Positions 22,737 to 34,100 of a stretch of DNA of 64,000 bases are shown here, piece by piece. The notes beneath the pieces are model-generated. The model was given only the letters and a program-made list of their open reading frames with translations. It ran no database searches and had not been told where the DNA came from. Made by a program: the position numbers and the translations under genes. Numbering within the stretch: position 1 is the stretch's first letter; every line of letters begins with the position of its first letter. Source of the stretch: Hemileia vastatrix (Eukaryota; Basidiomycota; Pucciniomycetes; Pucciniales; Zaghouaniaceae); assembly GCA_030280995.1 (NCBI GenBank), contig JASXTE010000002.1:11174683-11238682 (forward strand), written 5' to 3'.

Positions 22737-23930
22737 ATGGCACCCATTCAAAACACTTCTCCTCTGGGGGCTACTACTAGAGCTTGCACCAGAGATAGGC
22801 TACCCATATCAAAACCTATTTCCCACACTCACTCACTTGAATCTCTCAAACTAAGGGAAAAGAAACATTCAAATCAAAATGTGGAAGACATTCCTCAGGA
22901 TTTTGAAGACTGTAGTGAAGAAGAAGAAAGGGAGGACACTACACACAAGGCACCATCAGCCCTGGCTACCAACCCTTCAGGAAAAACTTCCAATCCTGGC
23001 CCAAGTACTTCATTGGAAGAGTTCATAAAACTACTAGTGAAATCAATTTAAAATCCTGCTTCTTCTGAGGGCTCTAAATTCAAAACTCCTTCTATGAAAT
23101 ATCTGGATAAATTCAATGGAGAAAACCCTGACAGATTGCGACCTTTTTTTCAAACTTGCAAATTATTGTTCCATAATGACCCTTGAACCTTTAATACTTA
23201 TTACTCCAAGGTTATTTATGCCTTGTAATTCTTATCAGGAAAAGCATCTTGAGGGTTCAAGCCATAATTTCTCATGATATCTTTTATGAAAACCCATTTG
23301 CTCATTAATAATTGGGAGAAATTTGAAGATCAGCTCTCTTTATTGTTTGGTAATCCCCATGAAACCAATAATTTGGAAATTGAACTTGATTTCATTTGCA
23401 TGAACAATAATGGGAAAGCTTCTGAATAAATTTAAAATTTCAGGGCTCTACCAACTTGTGTAGGTTGGAATGATGAAGCTTTAAAGTATCATTTCAAAAA
23501 GGGAATCCCTTAAAGGATTCTGTACCAACTAAATCTTCATGTTCAAAAAATGGAAACTTTAAAAGACTTAATGGATAGGACCCTCAATCTTGATGTCATT
23601 CATCAGGGCCCTTTTAAACAAATACATCATGCTCATAAATCTCACCATTTATATTTTAAATCAGGACCTGCTTTTAATCATCCTTGACCAACTCAATCAT
23701 CATCTACTCAAGCCAAATCAAGTCAAAAAGTTAAGGGCAAGACTTGATCCAAAACCTTTACCCCTGGAAATATAATTAAGTTATCAGACCCAAAAGGGGA
23801 ATTAAAGAAAGCTGAGAGTAAAAGAAGAGCAGAAAATAGGCTGTGTATATATTGTGGGGGTAAAAATAAATTGAATGAATGTTTTTAATTAAAGTATAGA
23901 GAAGGTAATTGTTCCAAGTCAAAAAACTAG
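22737..23930 (+). pseudogene. E3 gag (decayed)
   Basis: ATG at 22737 (MAPIQNTSPLGATTRACTRD), then a Retrotrans_gag-like core (KYLDKFNGENPDRLRPFFQT, WEKFEDQLSLLFGNPHE) and a degenerate zinc knuckle (CIYCGGKNKLNEC, in which the expected His is Lys). Frame 0 is largely preserved but is interrupted by more than ten stop codons, many TAA or TGA. Confidence 0.8.
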
Positions 23931-24419
23931 TGAATAGTTTACTTGCGTGCAAAGAAAACTATTTTATCTCTCCCAGTGCACAAAACTCCCATGTACTGAG
24001 GACTGGAGTTTCCCTATAATTTTTGAGACTGATACTTTTTAAGGAGGATATTCCGTCCAGTTGTCTTATAGGCTCTGTATATTTAATATCATTTATCAGT
24101 TTATCTTTTTCCAAAAAACTCAAGCTGATGTTCATATATGTTGACAGAATTCAAAATTATCTTGTAAAATCAGAGGAACCCAAATATTGGTTTAGTAAGA
24201 AAGTTTTATGGGGTTTTAACTTTCCAAACTTTCCCTCCTTTAAGTGGAAATTAACAGTCTTGGATTCCACATGGATTTAAAATACCATTCTTGGCCATGA
24301 CCTTTTACAACTTCTTCTCTTAAATTGATCTCAGAGGTGCTTACAATCTTATACACATTGCAGAAGGCCATGAACCTTTAACTTAAATGAGTACCATTTT
24401 TTATATTTTTTAATATTTA

Positions 24420-25531
24420 GTCATGTCTTATGAATTGTGTAATGCACCATCAAATTTTCAAACTTTTGTCAAAGATATCTTCCAATATATTTCCAAACAG
24501 TTTCTGTTGTCTGTCTAGAAGAAATTTTTATCTTCTTAGAGACCCTTGAGTAACATAATCAACACGTCAAAATGGTTCTTATTTGCCTTTGAGAAAAAGG
24601 CCTCTACGCCAAGCACACTAAATGTGTATTCAACCTAAAATCTATCAACTTCTTAGGTTTTACATTTTCCACTGATGGTTTAGTCATGGATGATAAAAGG
24701 GTTCAAAATGTTTTGGAATTTCCTGAGCCAAAAACTTAAAAATACATAAAGGTTTTTCTAGGTTTCACAAATTTCTATAGAAGACTTATCAAAGATTACT
24801 CTAAAACTATTAACAATCCTACTTCTCTTCTTAAAAAAGATACTCTTTTTGTCTTCAAATAAATAGTGCAAAAATGATTTGAAGCATTGAAAACTGCATT
24901 CATCACAGCTATACTTCTTCAACACTATGATCCTACATCCTTGAAAATAGTTGATACAGATTCTAGCAATTATGCTATAGCAGGGGTCATATCCAAATTA
25001 AATCCTGAAACAAAAAATTTCATCCTTTTGAATTTGTATAATTCAAAATTATTTCAGAAGAGTTAAATTATGATATTCATGATAATGAATTACTAGCTAT
25101 TGTTCATTGTCTATAAAAATAGTGTTCTTTTCTTCTCAGTCTTAATGGTTCTATTCAAATCCTAACTGATCATAATGCTTTGAAATATTTTATGTCTTCT
25201 AAACTTCTAACTAGATGCCAGGCTAGGTGGGCTGAGCTCTTATCTGAATTTTATTTTACTATTACCTATTGTCCAGTAAAAAATTGTGTAGTTCCAGAAA
25301 TTTTGTCACATTGGGATAACATTTACAAGCAGGGGGGCATTTTCTAACAAAAATCCAGCAAATTTGTCAAAAATTCTCAATGAATCAGTGTTAGTGATTC
25401 ATCAACTTAATTCTTTGACAAAACAATCAATTCAAAATCCACTATCTAAAATTTGAGAAGCTCAGTCAAAGTATGATTATTGTTTGAGGATAAAATACAA
25501 AATACTCTCAAAGCAAGGGGCCAAGAGATTC
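24420..25531 (+). pseudogene. E3 reverse transcriptase - RNase H (decayed)
   Basis: RT palm remains (LCNAPSNFQTFVKDIFQY) and a YLDD equivalent reading C-L-E-E (Glu codons at 24518-24523), so both catalytic aspartates are lost. The RT-RNase H connection (FLGFTNFYRRLIKDYSK) and RNase H (DTDSSNYAIAGV; LTDHNALKYFM) follow in shifting frames, then the spacer that runs into the insertion site at 25531. Confidence 0.8.
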
Positions 25532-26805
25532 TGTCAGTGTATCTAGTATATAAGTATGATTTAATAGTATTTATTAATGGTCCTACAACTTATTGATAAA
25601 TTATTTAGTGATTAAACCTCAGGGGAAGACTATTAAAATAGTTATACTCAAATAAAACTCACAATACTTGGATTTAAATGCATGCTAGTGGTGGAAAATA
25701 GATAAATAGGATATAGTTATAGCTTTTATAATGATAATATCAATTTATAAAGGCTTTATAATATATTTCTAAATGATAATAATTGTGTGTAAATGTTTAA
25801 TTGAATTGTAGTAAGTAATTGATGATCAATAACCCGTCAAATCCCTCCTTACTTATACCAAAATCCACTGGAGTGCACAGACCTTCAATCCAGATGATGT
25901 CACTGCTATCCCCGGCAATTACAGCACTGTGAGGGCCCATAACCTCTCCATGGAATCCACTTCAAGAAGTTTCAACACCCAGACCTCCAGTAAGGACCCT
26001 CCATCACAATTAATGATAACATAGACCCATACCATAAATAGAAAATCCAGATAAAAGTGGATACCATAAAGAAACAGGTAAAATAACTAATCCAAAAGGA
26101 ATAAAATGAAACCCAAAGCATATAAAAGAAAAAAATTCAATTTCCAAGCCCCCAATAACATTCCCAAGCATCCATATTAACCCAGCAATGACCTCCCAAC
26201 CCATAAATCCATGAATATCCATCCAAGGAAACGGATTAAGTTGTCCAAACTGAGTACATGTGCCAGAAATAGATGTATATGCTTCTGTAGGCATTGCGAA
26301 TCAACTGAATACTTCCATATGACCTAAAATAAGCAGAAAAACAAATTTTATAGGCTATTAAGTGGCTAAAAACCCACTTATAGACCTAAATATACATAAT
26401 AGGGGGTATCAATGTTGACTGATCCACAATTAAATTAAATGCAGAAAATAATCTGCATACCCCAATTATCTTCCACAATTATTTTTGCTAATAATTGGGT
26501 TATTAGACACTTTACGTGTCAATGTTCACCTCTTATCCAGCATTTTTTTACTCAATTTTTCATAAACACATCTTGGACAACTTTCTGTCTTAACCACATC
26601 TTGACCTACATTCTGCCATAACCACATCTTGGACTACTCTCTTGATATGCCTTCTACCTTGCTGTGCATTCCCATTCTCATCCCATCCTTTTCATTCTAT
26701 CTTCTCAGAACCCCTCACCATCTCATCTGCTTGTTTCTGCTCCTTTTCATCTCTCTATCTCATATGCTTGTTTCTGCTCCTTTTCATCTTCATTTATATT
26801 TTAAG

Positions 26806-28209
26806 ATGCCTTGCCATCTTAGATCTTCTCAAAGGCAGCCATCACCCAGTTTTTCTTCAAATCCCACTACTCCCTCTTTCCCCCGCTCAGCCAATAAATC
26901 TAAGACTGTTCAATTAAAAAAAGATGATCATCTCATTCTTATCAACTGGCTGAAAACCAAATCTAACTATGATTCTTGTTTTGGTACTGAGTATGCAACT
27001 AAAGTAGGACGGCCCCCAGCATCAAAAGTTAATGGCTATCTTCTAATGGCAAATGAATTACGGAATAAGACCAAGGGAAGGATTGATCTTTTTCCTAAAC
27101 AGATGTCTGAATGCTTCAAAGATTACCAAACCAAATACAAGAAGACAAAGGCTCTTTCATCTTCCACTGGTTTTTGGGTTACCGACATCGATATAACTAA
27201 GGTTATCAAATCCATAGACGATAAACTTGAATCTTTATGTCCTTACTTTAAAGAGATGGATGCAATTTTCAGAGAGAAAGCCAATGTTAATCCTGTAAGC
27301 ATGTTGGATGGAGAAGATCCTATCTCCAAACATGATGTTGAAGCAAATCTTTTTCCATCCTCTTCCTCCACTCAAGCCTCCCCTCATTTGAATGAGAAAA
27401 ATCTAGATAGCTTTTCTGTAGATCCTATTAGTGATTTAATCCAACCAAATCTAACTCAGGTATGTTTCTTTTTTCTTTTATCTTATCAATTCTATTTTTT
27501 TATTTACTTATCTTTTTCTTATTTTTTAAAAGGCTGACAAACAAACCCAGGATCCTCAATCAACTGAGTCTGAAGGTAGTGACAATGATGAGGAGGAAAT
27601 ATGACATTGAAAAAGAAGTTTAGGGCTTCAAGTTGTCTAAATTTCCACTCCCAAAGAAGACGAAAAAGTGATACTTCATCACAAACCCCTTTTTCGTCTA
27701 TGGAAAAATTTTTAGAGAAATTTGATGCTGGTAAGTGATACCATACCTCTTATTACTTTACTCTGCTTTTCTTCTACTTTATATTAATTTTTATTATCAC
27801 TCTAGAACAAGTGGAAATTTCTAAAGAGACTCTAAGCTTTGAAAAGAAGAAATACAAGCTCTCTTTAAGGAGGGATGATAGGCTACAAGATTTGGAAGAG
27901 AGGAAGTATGAGCTCTCTTTACGGAAGGATGATTGGGCCCAAGATTTGGAGGAGAGGAAGTACAAGCTCTCTTTACGGAAGGATGATCAGGCCCATGATT
28001 TGGAGGAGAAGAAGTTTGAGTTAACTCTAAGTATTGAAAAATCAAAAAAAGAGGAGAAAACACTCAAACATCAAAACCTATTAAAGCAGATGAAATATAA
28101 GTTTGATCATGAAGAAAATTCCAAAAAGAAAGATTTCTTGATAGAATGTGTTAAAGCTAATAAATCTGTTGAGGAAATTGAATTTTTAAAGAAATTGTTG
28201 GATGACTAG
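26806..28209 (+). pseudogene. Harbinger Myb/SANT-like DNA-binding protein (frameshifted)
   Basis: In PIF/Harbinger elements the second protein, a Myb/SANT-like factor, binds the transposon DNA and helps the transposase enter the nucleus. Exons: 26806-27459, 27533-27730, 27806-28209 (donors GTATGT and GTAAGT; acceptors AAAAG and TCTAG). I chose ATG 26806 because the frame upstream is hydrophobic and vector-like rather than domain-like. Domain: KKDDHLILINWL...NYDSCF...GRPPASKVNGYLLMANEL at about residues 40-125. The middle exon is acidic (ESEGSDNDEEE) and loses frame at about 27600. The last exon is a charged coiled coil with three near-repeats of the type KLSLRKDD.AQDLEERKY (about 20 residues each), ending at 28209. 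Confidence 0.75.
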
Positions 28210-28394
28210 TTTGTTTTATTTCTCTCACACTTCAACTGTTCATATTTATTTGTACATAAAATTTACAATAATTTTATGTATTTCATTACTCTATCAATCA
28301 TTACTTGAATTTTTGAATTTTAATTTTAAATATTCTTTTTTTAAATAAAATTTTCATTTCTCCTTTGAAAATTTTACAATCCCTCACCCCTAGA

Positions 28395-28800
28395 TTTTTT
28401 CAGAGTAAGGGGTGGGTATCACCAAAAATTTTTCATGTCATGAATCTTGAAAGTCTTATATGAAACTTTGGCTTTACTACCCCCTGCATTTTACCGGTAT
28501 CCCCAAAATTCTTACTTGTCATTAATTTCACAAGTCTTAAAAGAAATTTTGGCAATACCCCCCTGGATTTTATTGAATTAAGGGATGGGTATCACCAAAA
28601 AATTTTCACCAAAATATTTACAAGTCAAAAAAATTCTATATCTGTTTTAAAAAATTGGCAATAATCTCCCCTGCATTTTATTGAAGCAAGGGGTGGATAT
28701 CACCAAAATTTTTCTAAGTCATCAATTTCACATGTCAGATTTGAAAATTTGGCAATACCCCCCCCCCCTGCATTTTATTGAAGTAAGTGGTGGAAGTCAT
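28395..28800. repeat. degenerate tandem repeat, about four units
   Basis: Units of roughly 95-170 bp, starting with TAAGGGGTGGGTATCACC and ending in CCCCCTGCATTTTATTGAA, at about 28406, 28578, 28687 and 28783. Located just 3' of the Myb-like gene within the Harbinger element. The GGTATC/CCCCC words echo the TIR. Confidence 0.7.
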
Positions 28801-29092
28801 CTAAATTTAATATAATTACGTAAATTATTAAATAAATATCTAATATATATCACTTTCCTTAGTTTAAAGTAATGACAATCCCTCAAGCCAAAATGCAGAC
28901 CAAGTCTAGAAACAAAAGTTTGGGACTTTCCACAGGTATAGGCTAGAGGAACACCATGAAACAAATAAATGTTATCATGATTACCATTTATACAACACAA
29001 GGTCGTTGGCCCATTACTTTTGTTGAGGAAATTGATACATAAAAATATTTATTAAAAATTTACGAAAAAATATAAAATTTTCGATGACAACT

Positions 29093-30057
29093 CTAATCCC
29101 CATACTTTTTGGATCTAGATAAAGTTTTTTTAAATTGATTAACTTTACCTTCTTTCTTTACCTTGTTGATTCTTTGAATCAGCTTATGACTGATTTGAAA
29201 TGAGCAACCAAAATGTGTGAAATCTTGACAGAATTCCAAACCAGGAGGAGCTTTGGTCTTTTGATGATAATCCTGAGAAGAATTCCAAATAGTTTTGATG
29301 ATACCATTTCCCAAACCAAAATCAATGATGCACTGGTGGTCTGGAAAATATAAACCATGTCCTTTGATTTTAGCTGGAGATCGTATCGGTTGGCCAGTTA
29401 TCGGATTGATATATGAGAATATACCAAAAGTAAGAAAATTGGTGTCATTCCTATTGTGGAATCCAGAATGAGTGATAATAACATTAGAAAATAAAAGATA
29501 TTTGTGGGTGATATCTTCCCATTTAGAGTCACACCAATTCGTTATTCCAACTTTGGTTGCAAGTTCATGATTTTTTTCAAATGCTTTATTACAGAGCTTT
29601 TTGAGTTGAAGAGCAAGAAAAGAGTTAAAGGAAGGTAGAGTGTTCCATAAGCAAAAATCTTCATCTTTTTGAGCTTTAGTGATATTCTTGAGCAATGAAT
29701 ATATACCTATATAATTGAAATAAGTGAAATGATATTAAGAATGGAAAAAAAATTATTAGACATACCAAGAGAATATCCTTTAACAAAACCAGGTCTCCAA
29801 CCAAATCCAATCATAATACCACCCAACAAATTTGTATTCCTTATAGGTAACCAAACCAAAGCCATTTGATAAAGAGCTATGATAAGATCGGATAGTTGAT
29901 TAAAAGATTCATCTTTTACACCATCAAATGAATGAACTTCCAAAATTAATTGAGCCTTATAAGTATTACTGATAAATGAAACAACTTGATCATCTCCAAA
30001 TTTGGTTAAATATTTGATATCTTCTGGTAATTTTTTTGGATATTGATTTTTTTTAAT
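29093..30057 (-). pseudogene. 2OG-Fe(II) oxygenase-like (rust Tet-like) gene, split by E1
   Basis: Exon 1 is read from about 30057 to 29766, intron 29765-29707 (59 bp, GTATGT donor), exon 2 29706-29093; the junction gives GYSLG-IYSLLKNITKAQ in phase. The conserved body (GFGWRPGFVKGYSLG, FGIFSYINPITGQPI, LYFPDHQCIIDFGLGNGIIK, WNSSQDYHQKT, THFGCSFQISHKLIQRI) resembles the Tet-like 2OG-Fe(II) oxygenase family of rust fungi, by memory of the family. The expected iron-binding HxD reads GFHNRNDTN and is not canonical; a distal His (DYHQ) is present. A TAG at 30060-30058 closes the frame upstream. A Ser/Lys-rich N-terminal stretch appears on both sides of E1 (about 30070-30329 and 38836-38924), so E1 landed inside this gene. 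Probably dead; function inferred. Confidence 0.6.
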
Positions 30058-30126
30058 CTACTTTAGTTTTATGAAAAAAAATGTTTGGGATATGACAAAA
30101 AAAACTTTCACAGAGAATTTTTTTTC

Positions 30127-30270
30127 AGATATCTTTTCTTCTGATGAGACTGATTATCTTTAATTTTTTTGATGATTTAGAAGAAGAAATTTTATTTTTC
30201 AGATATCTTTTCTTCTGATGAGACTGATTATCATTAATTTGTTTTGATGATTTAGAAGATGATTGCATTG
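30127..30270. repeat. tandem duplication in the oxygenase gene 5' part
   Basis: A segment beginning CAGATATCTTTTCTTCTGAT and ending with GATGATTTAGAAGA occurs twice, at about 30127 and 30199 (period about 72 bp), so the protein's SSKSSK...HQKKRYLK stretch is duplicated. Confidence 0.75.
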
Positions 30271-30329
30271 AAGTTGATTTTGAAGAAGATGATAGAGATG
30301 ATAAAGATGAAGATGATAAAGAGGATAAA

Positions 30330-31132
30330 TGTAAAGGGATCTTTCAAGTCTAGAAGGTTCTATAGGGAGGTCCAATGGCGGTAACAACAGTTTTTAAGGG
30401 ACTCAAACTCAGGTACGTATTTTCCTATCCTAAAGATTATTTACTCAATAATAAGAGGTAAAGAGTTGGATTATTATTATAATTAATGTATTAGAATTAC
30501 TTGTAATTTAAAAACTAAAGCAGTAATAGATAGTAATAAAGGGATTTTTAAATAGTTGTAATAAAGTAAGTAAGTAATGAATGAATAAAAAACAACCAAA
30601 AGAGAGACCTTATATAGGCAAATGAGGGACAAAGCACGGCAATGAAATTTTAAAAACAGTAGTATGAGAGAGAGAGAAAAAGAATATTCCAGAAGGAGTA
30701 TTTTCAAATAATAAAGTTGTTCTAAAAAGAAGGCGTCAAAAAGATGTATTTACAGAGTATGTCAGAAATACATCAATTTATTTAATATTTACTGTAGAAG
30801 TCAATTCTAAATAAGAAATTTGAATTTTTCGTATATATTTACTTTTATTTGAATATTAAAATTTTATTTTAATTTAAAATCTATTTTTAATATAAATCTT
30901 TATTTCTTCCAACCTGTCAAATGAGCACGGTGTTAGAGAATAAAAATATACGGGATAATTTCATATTTAATTTTAATTATTAATTTAATTTTATCATTCT
31001 GTAATTAGTTAATTTATTATAAGTAATTTTAATGTAACTAATTTATAATTAAATAATTAAAATAATAAGGCGTGGCTTCATCCAGTAAATAATTAATTAT
31101 TTCACTGGGTAAGTCTAGCAGCCTGGCTGACA
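30330..31132 (-). repeat. E1 3' LTR
   Basis: 803 bp; its - strand start TGTCAGCC follows a purine tract (AGTAAGGGAG). Contains a TATATAAG promoter-like box (- strand, near 30613-30620). Confidence 0.9.
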
Positions 31133-31165
31133 CTCCCTTACTCTAAAAAAAACAATAAAAAAATG

Positions 31166-34100
31166 CTATGATTTTTTCTTTTTATATTTTTTTAGCAGAG
31201 TAGGAAGATTAGATATCTTCTTCCCAGGTATCCAAGAATCATATTCAGAAGATTTATTCTTGAATGTCAATAAGTATTCTGTACCTTTTTCAGCAGTAAT
31301 TATTCTGTCATTTAGAATCTTATAAATTTCTGCTGTCTCAGTGATTTCATTAGGGGTCTTCTTTGGTCTTCCCCTCCTTTTGGGAAATAAATCACTATTG
31401 GATGTGTAAGGTTTCAAAAGAGATATTGGAAAAAAAGGATGTTTTCTGTCATATGGAGAATACAAAATAACTTCAACTGCATTATCACCAACCATTCTTC
31501 TTACAACAAATGAGCCCATAAATGGGTCTTTCAATTTGTTATTACCTTTTAAAATGAAGTGGACTGTTGAAATCAACACTTCATCACCCTTTTTAAAAGT
31601 GTATTCTCTATGGGATTTGTCCCATCTCTTCTTCTCATATTCAAAGAATTTTTCAATACATTTTTGAGCATGACTTCTGCAAAGTTGTTGCATTTCAAGA
31701 AAAGATTTTACACCAGGATGTAAATCCAATTTAGGTATTTTATTATTGAGAATTTGGGCAGGAGTATTTGGAACATATCCAAGCCAGAGCTCAAAAGGCT
31801 TTCTTTGAGTAACAGAATGAACAGTGCTATTATAAGCAAATTCCAACCCAGGCAGTAAGGTAACCCAATCATGAGTGAATCTTTCATTGTCTTTATACTC
31901 AAGGCCAAAGGCACAGTATCTTCTTATCATGTCCTCTAGAGTCTAAATCATTCTTTAAGCTAATCCATCAGTCTGAGGGTGAATGGCAGTAGATAGTCTC
32001 AGATCGCAACCACAAACATCCATCAGAGACATCCAAAATTCAGAAGTAAATTTAGGGTCTCTGTCAGAGACTATGGCTTTAGGAAAACCAGTAGTATTAA
32101 ACATATGAGACCACCATAAGAAAGTTAATTCTTTAGTAGAAACATCCTTGTGAGTAGGGAAAAATTTACACATTTCGGTGAATCTGTCCACAATAATTCA
32201 ACAAGAGTTACAACTGTCTTTTCCAGAAATTGGTAATCCTGTTACAAAATCCATGTTAATTATCTGCCATGGTGCATCAGAAGGTTCAATATGTTGCATT
32301 AATCCAGCTCTCTTACCAGTAAATCTTTATGATTTTTGGCAAGAATCACAAGATTCAACATATAATTTGGTGTCTTCAGACATATTAACCCACCAAGAAG
32401 TGTTTTTAATTCTGATCATTGTTTTTCAAGATCAAAATGTCCAGCTAATATGTCATCATGACAAATTTTCAAGATGATTTCTTTCATAGAAGGAGGAATA
32501 ACAATGAAATTAATCAACTTTCTTCTATAATATAGATATCCTTCATCAATTTAAAATTTACCTTTCTCCAAAGCCTTCTGGTACTTTGTGGGAAGGGTTT
32601 TAATTAATGCTTGTATTGAACCATTTTTTGGATCATTTAATATGGTGCATAAATTTTTTAAGTCAGTGTCCTTATCATATGAATCCAGAATAAGCTGTAA
32701 TAGCTCTTCCTCCATATCAACCACATATATTCCATGAATATGAATAATTTCATCCTCAGGATCATAAGCAGGATTAGAGTCATTATTTGGTAAAGGTAAC
32801 CTTGACAACATATCCACATTTGAGTGAAAAATACCAGCCCTATGAATAATTGTCATTCTCCCTCTGTATTCCTGAACAGCTAACTTCCATCTGAACATAT
32901 GTCTGTTAGGTGTTTTCAAGTTTAAAAGGGATTTAACTGCACTGCAGTCAGTGACAAGTTCAAATTTCTGGTCATCTAGGTAATAATGTAGCTTTTCTAG
33001 AGCCCAAACTATGGCTAAACATTCAAGCTGGGTGGTACCATATTTCAATTCACTTTTTCTCAAGGTTCTTGAAATATAACAAATTACTACTTCTGATACT
33101 TTATCATTCATCACTTGTTTTTGATGGAGGGCAGCACCAAGGCCAATAAAACTGGCATCAGTGTACAAAACAAATGGTTGATTAAAGTCAGGTAAAGCAA
33201 GAATTGGTGCTGACATCAAACAGTGTTTCATAGTTTCAAAAGATCTCTGTCTTTCACTAACTAGACAAAAGAAACATTCTTTCTAGTCAATTGCGTAAGG
33301 GGTAAAGCTATGACTTGGTAATTTCTAATATACTTTCTATAGTATCCACACATTCCCAAAAAACTCAGGAGTTCTCTAACCATGGTAGGATCCTTCGCCT
33401 GTTGTATGGCTGCCACTTTATTTGGTCAACACATATCTGTAACCCTGAAAAAACATGACCCAGCACTTTTAAGGAATGAAAACCAAATTTACATTTCTTC
33501 AAAGCAAGTGTGATATTTATTTCATCCATTTTGTGGAACACTTTACACAGGTTGTTGAGATGGTCCTCAAATGTTTTTGAGAATATAATGATATCATCAA
33601 TATAAACCATCAGCCATCCTTCAATTATCTCTTGATGGAATGTGTTATACATATCTTTTTGAAAAACTGAAGGGGCATTTTTAGGGCCAAATGGCATCCT
33701 AACATACTTATAAATACCCATATGAGTAGCAATCATCAGAAAATTCTTGGAATTCTTCTCAACAGGTACCTGGTGATATCCCTTGTTACCATCTAAGCAG
33801 CTTATATATTTAGCATCTTGTAAGGTAGCATGTATAGAGCTAATTCTTGGTAAAGGGTAGATATCATCAGCAGTATAAGTATTCAGTGCTCTGTAATCAC
33901 TACATAACCTGGCTTTATCTTTCTCATAAGAAATTAGGACAGGTTAGATAACACAATATTTAGGTGTTTCAACTACCTTTTCAATAATATTCATTTTCAA
34001 AAGGGTAGAGATATTATCCTCAATATCTTTTCTCTTTTTGGGAGAAGCAGGGTAAGGTTTCTTCTTCAAACTAGGTGGTATGTCAGTTAATGGACAGGAT

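Noticed and set aside
26629..26805. Upstream extension of the Harbinger Myb gene to ATG 26629
   Set aside because: The extra 59 residues are hydrophobic and repeat TC-rich DNA; the domain-like sequence begins at ATG 26806.
27571..27625. Extra intron repairing the frame in the Myb gene middle exon
   Set aside because: The candidate GTAGTG...TTTAG junction leads straight into a stop; a frameshift is the simpler reading.
28395..28800. CRISPR-like array
   Set aside because: Units are long, imperfect and contiguous without spacers, and the genome is eukaryotic.
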